From Polyangiaceae bacterium (GTDB taxonomy: Bacteria; Myxococcota; Polyangia; Polyangiales; Polyangiaceae): DNA of 13,239 bases. The notes under the pieces are model-generated. The model did no database searches and was not told the origin of the DNA. It saw only the letters and a list, made by a program, of their open reading frames with translations. The translations under genes were made by a program, and so were the position numbers. The number at the start of each line of letters is the position of its first letter. Positions within the stretch are counted from its first letter, which is position 1. The DNA lies in the NCBI GenBank assembly GCA_025936205.1, contig JAICTU010000245.1:1-13239 (forward strand), in the 5' to 3' direction. This document shows positions 7,220 through 13,239 of the stretch, one piece after another.

Positions 7220-8785
7220 ACACTGCGCGGTGCCGATGACGCTGTCGGCGACGACGATGCCCTGAGAGCCATTGCCGCCGAAGCGCGCCGCGTCGCAGAC
7301 GCTGCCCGCATCGGAGCAGCCGGGGGTCAGCCGCGTGGGGCAGGCGCCAGGGTTGTCTGCCAGGCATTGCAGGAGCGCGTTGCACTGGGCCGCCGCTGCG
7401 CCGGCATTCGCTTCGCAGCTGACGGTGGCCGAGAGCGCCCGTGCGCAGCGCGTGCAATCGGCGCCATTGCCCCCGCAGCAGCGCCCGTCCTGGCACACGC
7501 CGCGGTCGCATTCGCTGTCGAGATCGCAGGCTTGGCCCGGGCCGCAGGCACCGCACACACCGCCGCAGTCGACGTCGGTCTCGCTGCCGTCGCGCTGGTT
7601 GTTGGCGCAGTTGGCGCACCTGCCGTCCAGGCAGCTGGCGCCAGCGACGCAGTCCTGCGCGACCTGACATTGCTGCCCGAGCGCGCAGCGCGCGCAGGCG
7701 GCATCCGTGCCGCCGCAGTCGACGTCGGTCTCGGTGCCGCTGCGCTGATTGTCCTCGCAGGGTTGTACGCGGCACGTGCCGCCCTGGCAGAGCCCACTGT
7801 CGCAGTCGGCGTTGCGTGCGCACTGGCTGCCGATGGGGCAAGCGCCGCACTGCGAGTTGCCGCAGTCGATGAAGGGCTCGTTGCCGTTGCGTACGCCGTC
7901 GTTGCAGCGCGGCGGCTGGCAGCAGCGCGCGATGCCCTGCGCGCAGCCCCGGTTGTCGCAGACTTGGCTGTCGCAGTCGTCGTCGGCACGGCAGGCGCGG
8001 CCGGGAACGCAGGGATCGCAGCGGCCACCACAGTCGGCAGCGCTTTCGTTCTGGTTCAAAAGACCGTCGTCGCAGCTGGGGGCGACGCAGGCTCCGGCGC
8101 GGCACACGCCCGTGGCGCAGTCCGCGTTCGCGCTGCACGCAGTGCCCACGGGGCAGGGGGGACAGCTGCCGCCGCAATCGGTCGCGATCTCGCTGCCGTT
8201 GCGGACGTTGTCCGCGCACGAGACCTGCGTGCAGAGCCGGGTGGCCTCGGGGCAAAACAGGCCTTCCGTGCAATCTTCGCCCGCCGCGCAACCGCCGCCC
8301 TCGGGGCAGCGCGCAGGGCAAGGGCCGGCGCAATCCACTCCGGTCTCGCCCTGGTTGGTGATGCCGTCCGCGCACGTCGCTGCGAGACACGCCCCGGCCT
8401 CGCAGTGCCGCGAATCGCAATCGGCATTGGTCACGCACTCGGGGGAAGCCTCCGCGGCGGGAGGAGGAGTCTGCAGCAGCGGACACCCTGCCTGCTGCTC
8501 GGCGCCCTGGCAGCTGTTCGGGGCGCCGGCATCCGGCTCGGACGCTGGGCTCGGCTCGGACGGGGCCGGCTCCGAGGATGCCGGCTCCGGCGCCGCCGGC
8601 TCGGGAAGCCCGATGGGCTCGCTCGGAGCGGTGACGGAGGGCGTGCCTGCATCGGGAGTCAGCGCATCGACCTCGGTGGGCGTGAACGAGTCATCGGTCA
8701 GCGTGCACGAGGCAACCTGCAGCATCGAGCCGAGCAGGGCCGCATCGAGAACAGCCCAGCAGATGGAGCGCGAGGAGCGTGACAT
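7211..8785 (-). CDS. Cys-rich repeat lipoprotein with six DCGG-type repeats
   Basis: The 524-residue product starts with MSRSSRSICWAVLDAALLGSM and a good lipobox, LQVASC, so it should be lipidated at that Cys and exposed at the cell envelope. A Pro/Glu/Ser/Ala-rich stalk follows, containing EPAAPEPASSEPAPSEPSP. Then come a half unit (CVTNADCDSRHCEAGAC) and six units of 43-48 residues on the plan CxDGxxNGxETDVDCGGxCxxCxxGxxCxxxxDCxSGxCxxGxC. Unit starts read CADGITN, CADNVRN, CDDGLLN, CNDGVRN, CEDNQRS and CANNQRD. The cysteines are presumably paired, and the Asp-rich loops could bind calcium. The C-terminal 90 residues are a different Cys-containing domain ending in AQCSF. Such proteins are common on myxobacterial surfaces; I know of no defined function. 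ATG 8785 is chosen because the signal peptide begins there; an upstream start at 8857 would put extra residues before it. Confidence 0.88.
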   Translation of the reverse strand: MSRSSRSICWAVLDAALLGSMLQVASCTLTDDSFTPTEVDALTPDAGTPSVTAPSEPIGLPEPAAPEPASSEPAPSEPSPASEPDAGAPNSCQGAEQQAGCPLLQTPPPAAEASPECVTNADCDSRHCEAGACLAATCADGITNQGETGVDCAGPCPARCPEGGGCAAGEDCTEGLFCPEATRLCTQVSCADNVRNGSEIATDCGGSCPPCPVGTACSANADCATGVCRAGACVAPSCDDGLLNQNESAADCGGRCDPCVPGRACRADDDCDSQVCDNRGCAQGIARCCQPPRCNDGVRNGNEPFIDCGNSQCGACPIGSQCARNADCDSGLCQGGTCRVQPCEDNQRSGTETDVDCGGTDAACARCALGQQCQVAQDCVAGASCLDGRCANCANNQRDGSETDVDCGGVCGACGPGQACDLDSECDRGVCQDGRCCGGNGADCTRCARALSATVSCEANAGAAAAQCNALLQCLADNPGACPTRLTPGCSDAGSVCDAARFGGNGSQGIVVADSVIGTAQCSF

Positions 8786-8827
8786 GACGAGTTCGAGCAG
8801 GGGCTGAGATAGCCGGTGACTGGGCGA

Positions 8828-8844
8828 GGTGCAACTCGTGCACC
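8828..8844. promoter_or_regulatory. Small inverted repeat upstream of the Cys-rich lipoprotein gene
   Basis: GGTGCA (8828-8833) and TGCACC (8839-8844) form a perfect 6-bp inverted repeat around ACTCG. It lies about 43-59 bp upstream of the ATG at 8785. It could be an operator or a 5' leader hairpin; no family can be assigned. Confidence 0.3.
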
Positions 8845-9323
8845 AACGCATCACCACCCTCGGCCGGTCGACCCCGGAATGTTACTCGATCCGGACCCGA
8901 AGTCGATCGCGCGATGACAAAGAAGGCTCCAGGGCGGCCCTCCGCAACAAATGAGAGGTCGCGAAAGGCGGCAGCCGTGGCGCGATGCAGCGCACGACCC
9001 TGGACGGCGAACGCCGGGGGTCGCCCGCGTCGCTCGCGTCTCGCTGGCGAGCAGCTTCTCGCTGGGGCAGCTGCGGGCAGTCGAGCAGCAGGCGCGTGTG
9101 GAGCTTTCGCGTGATTCACTGGTGCAACAAGCGACGTGTCGCGTCGAAAAGTGCCTACATCGGCGCTGTGTCGTGGGGAGGCAACGCGGGTCACGCCGCG
9201 CAGTGCTGTGCGCGTAGCGCGCGCCAGAGGCCAATTGAAGGCGCGTGTGGGAGCCAGAGCAAAAAACCCCGTGCTGACTGCAGTGCGGAAACGATTCCCG
9301 GTTCCTTTGAGCCAAAAATCACG

Positions 9324-9338
9324 GTTCGCGAACGTTCG
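9324..9338. promoter_or_regulatory. Overlapping palindromes, candidate operator upstream of the GAF-AraC gene
   Basis: GTTCG-CGAAC-GTTCG alternates in orientation, so TTCGCGAA (9325-9332) and CGAACGTTCG (9329-9338) are both perfect palindromes sharing the central half-site. It lies in the AT-richer part of the gap, about 115-130 bp before the regulator's start. Autoregulation is possible, but no binding family is assigned. Confidence 0.4.
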
Positions 9339-9445
9339 ACGATCCACTTTTCGCGATCTCGATGCCGGGCTCGAGCATGAATGAGCAGAGCGGCCTGCCA
9401 TCCGCTCTCGGTAAAAGATTCGAGCAAACGCCTGGAGGCGTCACC

Positions 9446-9459
9446 GGAGGCATGTGTTG
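9446..9459 (+). promoter_or_regulatory. Ribosome binding site and ambiguous GTG/TTG start of the regulator
   Basis: GGAGG (9446-9450) precedes GTG 9454 by 3 bases and TTG 9457 by 6 bases. Spacing favours TTG; codon strength favours GTG. A second GGAGG (9434-9438) lies in a small ACGCC/GGCGT stem at 9428-9441. The out-of-frame ATG at 9452 is not the start of this gene. Confidence 0.6.
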
Positions 9460-10515
9460 GACCCTCTCGCCCAAGACCGCGTGTTTACGGACTCTGGCCC
9501 TGTTTCCTCTGGAGATGCGTCCAGATCGCTGCTGGATGCTCACAGAGCGCCCGAGCCGCTGGAGTCGAGTCTGCCCGCGCCCAGCGGCAGTGGCCTGGAC
9601 GGGCACGTGCAGGTGTCGAGCCTGGCCGCGGCCCTGGCCGCCGTCGATGAGCTGGCCTCGTGTCGCGAGACGAACGGCATGCTGCGCCTCGCCATCGAGC
9701 TTGCTCGCAGCCGGCTGGGGCTCGAGCGCGTGGGCTTGTTCCTGCGCGACCGCGGCTGCGAGCGCATTCTGATGCGCGGCACCTTTGGTACGGGAGCTCA
9801 CGGCGAGACGACGGATGAGCGCGCCTTGTTCCACGAGTTCGAGCAACGCGACTATCAGGCCTTGATCGGCGCGCGTCTGTCCGGCGGGTTCGGTCAGTAT
9901 CGGCCGCATTCGCCGCTGTTCGCGGCCGAGCCAGGCCGCACCGTGGTGATCGGCCAGGGCTGGGTGATGGCCACGCCGCTGGTCGCGGCACGCGACGTGG
10001 TGGGCGTGATGTACAACGACTCGGCGCTCACGCACGCCCCGGTGGACAGCAACAAGCAGGCGGCCGCGGCCGTGTTCTGCACGCTGCTCGCCGTGCTCTA
10101 TCAGACGCGCCGCGGCGGAGTGAGCTGGCAACCCCTGCCGCGCAAGTCCGGTCAGGGGCCGCTGGTCGAGCGGGTGCTGCGCGCGCTCGCCGACGATCTG
10201 CCGATCACCGGCGAACGGCTCGCGGCCGAGCTGGGGGTGAGCCCCGGGCATCTGGCGCGTTCGTTCAAGCGCGAGATGGGGGTGTCGCTCGTCGACTACC
10301 GCAACCGCTTGCGGCTCGATCGCTTCTTCGAGTCCATCCAGCGCCGGGGCGGCGGCGGCAACCTGCTGGACGCGGCCCTGGAGGCCGGCTTCGGCAGCTA
10401 CGCGCAGTTCCACCGCGTGTATCGCAAGTTCCTGGGCACCACGCCGCGCGACGTGTTCGCGAGCGCGCGCGCTGCCGAGAGCAAGGCCGCAGAGAGCGCC
10501 GCGCTGGAAATCTAG
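9454..10515 (+). CDS. GAF-domain AraC/XylS-family transcription regulator
   Basis: The protein (353 residues from GTG, 352 from TTG) joins an N-terminal GAF-like sensor to a C-terminal AraC-type DNA-binding domain. Residues 1-45 are low complexity. The GAF-like part (about 50-205) includes LRLAIELARSRLGLERVGLFL, a central GWVMATPLVAARDVVGVMYND strand pair, and a helix before the linker. The AraC domain (about 235-335) has two helix-turn-helix units: PITGERLAAELGVSPGHLARSFKREMG, and LLDAALEAGFGSYAQFHRVYRKFLGTTPRDV with the family's GFxSxxxFxRxFxxxxGxxPxxxR layout. A Gly run (RRGGGGN) separates the two units. The ligand cannot be predicted. It is convergent with the porin-like gene, which is a candidate target by proximity only. 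Confidence 0.92.
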   Translation: MLDPLAQDRVFTDSGPVSSGDASRSLLDAHRAPEPLESSLPAPSGSGLDGHVQVSSLAAALAAVDELASCRETNGMLRLAIELARSRLGLERVGLFLRDRGCERILMRGTFGTGAHGETTDERALFHEFEQRDYQALIGARLSGGFGQYRPHSPLFAAEPGRTVVIGQGWVMATPLVAARDVVGVMYNDSALTHAPVDSNKQAAAAVFCTLLAVLYQTRRGGVSWQPLPRKSGQGPLVERVLRALADDLPITGERLAAELGVSPGHLARSFKREMGVSLVDYRNRLRLDRFFESIQRRGGGGNLLDAALEAGFGSYAQFHRVYRKFLGTTPRDVFASARAAESKAAESAALEI

Positions 10516-10524
10516 CGGACCGCA

Positions 10525-10558
10525 GCGTTGCAGGGAAGCGGAGCTCACCCTGCAACGC
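10525..10558. terminator. Bidirectional hairpin between the regulator and porin genes
   Basis: GCGTTGCAGGG (10525-10535) and CCCTGCAACGC (10548-10558) form a perfect 11-bp stem with a 12-base loop. It starts 10 bp after the regulator's stop and ends 14 bp before the porin's stop. No T-tract follows on either side, so termination would not be of the classic intrinsic type. Position and symmetry still favour a shared terminator. Confidence 0.65.
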
Positions 10559-10571
10559 CCTCGCAACCGAG

Positions 10572-11762
10572 CTAGAAGAAGATCGCCTGCGCGCCGAAGG
10601 TCACCGAGTTTGCTTCGCCGCCGGGGTCGTTCTTCACGTGCTGGAAGTTACCGACCAAGCGCAACGCCGGGCCCATGATCAGGTAGCTGACCGCCGCGTC
10701 GACGGACCAGACCTTGGTAGAGTCATCCCCGAGGCCCATCTGGAAGCGCAGCATCGGCTGGATGTTTCCGATGCCCACCTTGGGCGTCGCGTAAGCGCCG
10801 GTGAGGTAGAAGGCCGTCTTGCCGTAGCCCGGGTAGTCGCCGCCCGTGATGTACAAGCCGCCCTCGCCGGTGGCCCAGCCGCCGTTGGCCAGCTTCATCT
10901 CCGCCAGCACATCCGCGTTCACCTCGACGTAGTCGTCCGTGGCGGGGGGCACGCCGGCGGGGGAGCTCTCCCCGTCGCCCTGGTACTGGGCACCGAGGCC
11001 CACCGCGACGATGTCCTTCTCGCCGAAATAGCTCGCGTTACCGAAGTACCCGGGCTCGGTGCCGATGAAGTCGTACTGCAGCCGTCCCGAGAACAGCATG
11101 CTCTCGTCGACGCCACCGCTATCGAACGCACCCAGCACGTACTTGAACTTGCCACCTTGCAAGTCGCCCCAGACGCTGATGCCCGCGTTACGACCGTAAT
11201 CCCCTTCGTGCGGCACGAAGCCGATCCCACCCGTGTAGTTCCAGGGGATGGCGAAGAAGGGCCCGCCATAGTTCGCTCGATCCACGGGCACCAGTAGCTG
11301 CCCGACCCAGACATGGAACTCGTCTTGCAAATCGAAGCCGATGATCGCGTCCTCGATGCCGACAGTTCCGTGGGAGCCCCCCGCGTTGATGTTGAGCGTG
11401 ACGCTGACGTTCTCGTGGATCTTCCCGCCGGCATGTAGCTCGCCGTAAGGATTGAATTTCTGGTCATCGAGCTTCTTCGGGTCGTCGTGGTTCTGGAAGG
11501 TCACGTCGGCGCGCAGCCACGCCGCGACGCCGATCGGAGGCAGCTTCCTGGGCTCGGTCGCCGTGCTCGGCATGGCTTCGTTCGGTGTGGTGGCCGCCGG
11601 CTCCGCGGCGGCCAGCTTGATCTCGGCGGCGGGGGCCGGGGCTGCAGGTGCCGGTTCTGCAGGCGTCTGTGCCTGGGAGTGCGCGACGAGCAGCGAAGCG
11701 ATGCCTGCGACGGAGGTCGACAAGGCGCCGAGGCGGATTCTGCGGAAATTCCTCAGACTCAT
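10572..11762 (-). CDS. Outer-membrane porin-like beta-barrel protein
   Basis: The 396-residue precursor has a basic N terminus (MSLRNFRRIR), a hydrophobic core (GALSTSVAGIASLLVA) and a likely signal peptidase I site after SQA. An Ala/Pro/Glu-rich linker of about 45 residues follows. After that come alternating beta-strand segments, such as NVSVTLNINAGG, EDAIIGFDLQDEFHVWVGQ, KFKYVLGAFDSGG, DIVAVGLGAQYQ and PALRLVGNFQHV, and the protein ends in Phe (QAIFF), as outer-membrane barrels do. The VGIEDAIIGFDL...VWVGQLLVPVDR stretch resembles OprO/OprP-like porins, where a DA-containing strand leads to a VGxxxxP motif; that assignment is moderate. Substrate is unknown. The start is supported by AAGGAA 9 bases upstream. 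It has a leader or promoter region with an inverted repeat and converges on the GAF-AraC regulator. Confidence 0.85.
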   Translation of the reverse strand: MSLRNFRRIRLGALSTSVAGIASLLVAHSQAQTPAEPAPAAPAPAAEIKLAAAEPAATTPNEAMPSTATEPRKLPPIGVAAWLRADVTFQNHDDPKKLDDQKFNPYGELHAGGKIHENVSVTLNINAGGSHGTVGIEDAIIGFDLQDEFHVWVGQLLVPVDRANYGGPFFAIPWNYTGGIGFVPHEGDYGRNAGISVWGDLQGGKFKYVLGAFDSGGVDESMLFSGRLQYDFIGTEPGYFGNASYFGEKDIVAVGLGAQYQGDGESSPAGVPPATDDYVEVNADVLAEMKLANGGWATGEGGLYITGGDYPGYGKTAFYLTGAYATPKVGIGNIQPMLRFQMGLGDDSTKVWSVDAAVSYLIMGPALRLVGNFQHVKNDPGGEANSVTFGAQAIFF

Positions 11763-11824
11763 GGACGTGGTTTCCTTCGAAGCAAGAAGAGAGACGACCT
11801 GCCCGCGCCGCGCGTCGCGCGGCT

Positions 11825-11858
11825 GGGTGACATCGACAGCTATCGCTATCTGTCACCC
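11825..11858 (-). promoter_or_regulatory. Inverted repeat in the porin upstream region
   Basis: GGGTGACA (11825-11832) and TGTCACCC (11851-11858) form a perfect 8-bp inverted repeat around 18 bases. The 18 bases contain a tandem GCTATC GCTATC (11839-11850). An alternative pairing, GACAG (11835-11839) with CTGTC (11850-11854), shares the right arm and would compete. It lies 63-96 bp upstream of the porin ATG. It may be an operator for a dimeric regulator or a leader RNA structure; the sequence does not decide. Confidence 0.5.
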
Positions 11859-11946
11859 GGTGTTGCTCGAGTGTTTCCAACGCACCAGTTTGTTGCGAAC
11901 GGCGTCAGAGATTGGACTAACTCAGGCTGGACGATCGTGGCTCAGC

Positions 11947-12107
11947 GCCGTCCACGAAGGGGGTATGCACACGCGCGGCGCAGACGCAGTTGCACGGATG
12001 CCCTGCGCGACGTAGTCGCGCGCGACGCTCAGCGTCATCGCCGTCAGCGCGCCCTTGCTGGTTGAATAAGCGAAGTGATCTTCGAGACCGAGCAGGCGAG
12101 CGCTTCG
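11947..12107 (-). pseudogene. Frameshifted remnant of a short-chain dehydrogenase/reductase
   Basis: On the minus strand, directly after the bglX stop codon, the frame from 12107 to 11997 reads LLGLEDHFA and then YSTSKGALTAMTLSVARDY, VAQGIR. This contains the SDR catalytic YxxxK (Tyr codon 12066-12068, Lys codon 12054-12056). Dropping one base at about 11995-11996 restores CNCVCAARVHTPFVDG down to 11947, matching the SDR segment usually read as GIRCNCVxPxRVHTPFVDG. Pro is replaced by Ala there. The N-terminal Rossmann half (TGxxxGxG) and the C-terminal quarter are absent. It is therefore a two-sided truncation with a frameshift, not a gene. Wording of this kind occurs in sugar-acid or fuconate-type dehydrogenases, but the specificity is a guess. 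Adjacency to a glycosidase gene would fit an old sugar-use cluster. Confidence 0.8.
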
Positions 12108-13239
12108 TCAGTAGAGCTCGAACTCGGCACCCTCGGTCGCCGTCGAGTCGCCGCCGACGAAGACCTGGAAGCGGCCCGGCTCGGCCCCGACCGAGAGATC
12201 GCGCCGGCAGAACGCCAGATCGCTCGCGGAGAGCGAGAAGCGCACGCGTTCGGAGGCGCCCGCTGGCAGCTCGACGCGCTGGCAGCCTTTCAGCTCCCGT
12301 ACCGGCCGCGTCAGCGAGCCCACGAGGTCCCGCACGTACAGCTGCGCCACTTCGCTGCCTCGCCGCTCGCCGGTGTTGGTCAGGAGCGCGCTCACTTCAA
12401 AGCGCGTATCGAAGCTGCCGCGCGTCGGTGAGATGCTCACCTCCGAGTAGCGGAAGCTGGTGTAGGAGAGACCAAAGCCAAACGGGTACGCGGGCGAGAC
12501 GTCGACGTCGAGATAGCTCGCGTCCATGTCGACGGGGTCGAGCGGTGTGCCGGTGGGAATGCCTCGCCGGCCCGTGCGCGGCGGGCGCCCCGTGTTCTTG
12601 CGTGCGTAGTAGATCGGCACCTGCCCCACCGTACGCGGGAAGCTGATCGGCAGCTTGCCGCTGGGAGCGGCGTCGCCGAACAGGACGTCCGCGATCGCCG
12701 GGCCTCCCATCGTTCCGGGGTGCCAGGCGTAGAGCAGCGCGGTCGCCAGCTCCGCTTCGCGAGCCAGGCTGAGCGGGCGCCCCGCCATCACGACGACCAC
12801 CAGCGGCGTGCCCGTGCTCGCCAGCTGTTCCAGCAGCTCCGTCTGCACGCCGGGCAAGCCCAGGAAGGCCCGGCTGCGGCACTCGCCGCTGATGTTCCCG
12901 TCTTCACCCAGTACCACGATCGCCGCCTGCGCGGCCGCGACGGCGGCGCGTGCGGGCTGGAAGCCGCTGCGATCGCTGGAGCGGGCGTCGGGCAGGCCCG
13001 GGGCGTAGCTCAGCCGCACCCGCTCGCCGAGCCGTTGCCGCAGCGCGGCGAGCAGGGTGACGCTCGCCGTGCGGTCGCCGTCGAACGACCAGCAGCCGAG
13101 CGGGTTGTGTGGATCGTCGGCGAGCGGGCCCACGACGCACAGCGACTCGAGCGAGGGCGAGAGCGGCAAGCAGGCGTTGCGGTTCTCGAGCAACACCAGC
13201 GACTGGCGCGCGGCGCGCTGCGCGAGCTCCAGGTGCTCG
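12108..13239 (-). CDS. bglX: Family 3 glycoside hydrolase (BglX-type beta-glucosidase), 5' part beyond window
   Basis: BglX-type enzymes hydrolyse beta-linked glucosides, usually in the periplasm. The visible 376 residues are the C-terminal part. They begin HLELAQRAARQSLVLLENRN, the linker into the second (alpha/beta sandwich) domain, so the TIM barrel and nucleophile Asp lie outside. Visible are VVGPLADDPHNPLGCWS and VVLGEDGNISGECRSR, whose Glu (codon 12882-12884) aligns with the acid/base-bearing HEASSR segment of E. coli BglX. Further along are MAGRPLSL, YAWHPGTMGGPAIADVLFGD, SGKLPISFPRTVGQVPIYY, NTGRP and YPFGFGLSYTSF. A fibronectin III-like domain follows (FEVSALLTNTGERRGSEVAQLY ... RPVRELKG), and the protein ends FELY, close to E. 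coli's FELL, so the 3' end is intact. Signal peptide and exact substrate cannot be judged. Confidence 0.95.
   Translation of the reverse strand, partial: EHLELAQRAARQSLVLLENRNACLPLSPSLESLCVVGPLADDPHNPLGCWSFDGDRTASVTLLAALRQRLGERVRLSYAPGLPDARSSDRSGFQPARAAVAAAQAAIVVLGEDGNISGECRSRAFLGLPGVQTELLEQLASTGTPLVVVVMAGRPLSLAREAELATALLYAWHPGTMGGPAIADVLFGDAAPSGKLPISFPRTVGQVPIYYARKNTGRPPRTGRRGIPTGTPLDPVDMDASYLDVDVSPAYPFGFGLSYTSFRYSEVSISPTRGSFDTRFEVSALLTNTGERRGSEVAQLYVRDLVGSLTRPVRELKGCQRVELPAGASERVRFSLSASDLAFCRRDLSVGAEPGRFQVFVGGDSTATEGAEFELY

Larger units (their letters stand above)
8786..9453. other. About 670 bp without a convincing gene
   Basis: This gap separates the divergent Cys-rich lipoprotein and GAF-AraC genes. 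All six frames were read for familiar motifs and none was found. A 236-codon minus-strand frame (9401-8691) overlaps the lipoprotein signal peptide and has no recognisable domain, so it is not called. Short 82- to 154-codon frames are equally unconvincing. The right third (about 9260-9360) is poorer in GC than its surroundings and contains AAAAAA, AAAAATC and a palindromic cluster, which fits a regulatory region. Small inverted repeats are present, for example GCTCGC/GCGAGC at 9032-9052. The left two thirds remain unexplained. Confidence 0.5.

Noticed and set aside
6627..8486. 619-codon minus-strand open frame
   Set aside because: It crosses three real genes in another frame, is Arg-rich and repetitive, and mirrors the repeats of the lipoprotein gene in a shifted frame.
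7367..8782. 471-codon plus-strand open frame, Ala/Val/Gly-rich, antisense to the Cys-rich lipoprotein
   Set aside because: It is exactly antisense to a gene with signal peptide, lipobox and regular Cys repeats. Its composition is what antisense GC-rich Cys codons give, and it has no domain of its own.
8691..9401. 236-codon minus-strand open frame in the large gap
   Set aside because: It overlaps the signal peptide of the lipoprotein in another frame and has no recognisable motif or ribosome binding site. It is kept only as an open question in the findings.
10638..11297. 219-codon plus-strand open frame over the porin gene
   Set aside because: Antisense to a gene with signal peptide, beta-strand pattern and terminal Phe.
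12024..12036. GACGC-TCA-GCGTC hairpin after bglX as a terminator
   Set aside because: The stem is short, has no T-tract and lies within the recognisable SDR remnant, so the match is likely chance.

Overview
The window is very GC-rich, with G or C at most third codon positions and long shadow reading frames antisense to real genes. Gene content points to a Gram-negative deltaproteobacterial/Myxococcota-type genome, probably near Polyangia. The signs are a Cys-rich lipoprotein built from CxDGxxN...DCGG repeats, a large orphan lipoprotein, a secreted porin ending in Phe, and typical Gram-negative 50S L16 hydroxylase and Dus enzymes. The assignment is inference from content; no marker gene fixes the taxon.

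Layout, left to right. (1) The 3' two thirds of an ftsH-type AAA+/M41 protease runs off the left edge. Its stop codon overlaps the TTG start of pdxJ (pyridoxine 5'-phosphate synthase). The FtsH AAA domain carries a diverged tandem copy of its second region of homology, arginine-finger motif included. (2) A conserved-looking small protein of unknown function converges on a JmjC/cupin dioxygenase of the RoxA/YcfD family. That gene is divergent from a tRNA-dihydrouridine synthase, and only 46 bp separate the two start codons. The 46 bp hold two interlocked promoters, each predicted to give a leaderless or nearly leaderless mRNA. (3) Next come a 591-aa exported protein of unknown function (possibly a degenerate CAP-like domain) and a small protein with two DnaJ-type CxxCxGxG motifs. 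The latter converges on a Cys-rich repeat lipoprotein. (4) A roughly 670-bp stretch without a convincing gene leads into a GAF-AraC transcription regulator. This converges, across a hairpin, on an outer-membrane porin-like gene. (5) Upstream of the porin lie a hairpin or operator-like inverted repeat and a frameshifted remnant of a short-chain dehydrogenase that is not a normal ORF. The window ends in the C-terminal part of a BglX-type family 3 glycoside hydrolase that runs off the right edge.

No phage, insertion sequence, CRISPR array, tRNA or rRNA is seen, and I find no multi-gene novel system. The most unusual items are the duplicated SRH in FtsH, the SDR relic abutting bglX, and the interlocked roxA/dus promoters. 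The GAF-AraC regulator, its palindromic upstream site and the adjacent porin with its own inverted repeat may form a small envelope-regulation module; this is inference from adjacency only.
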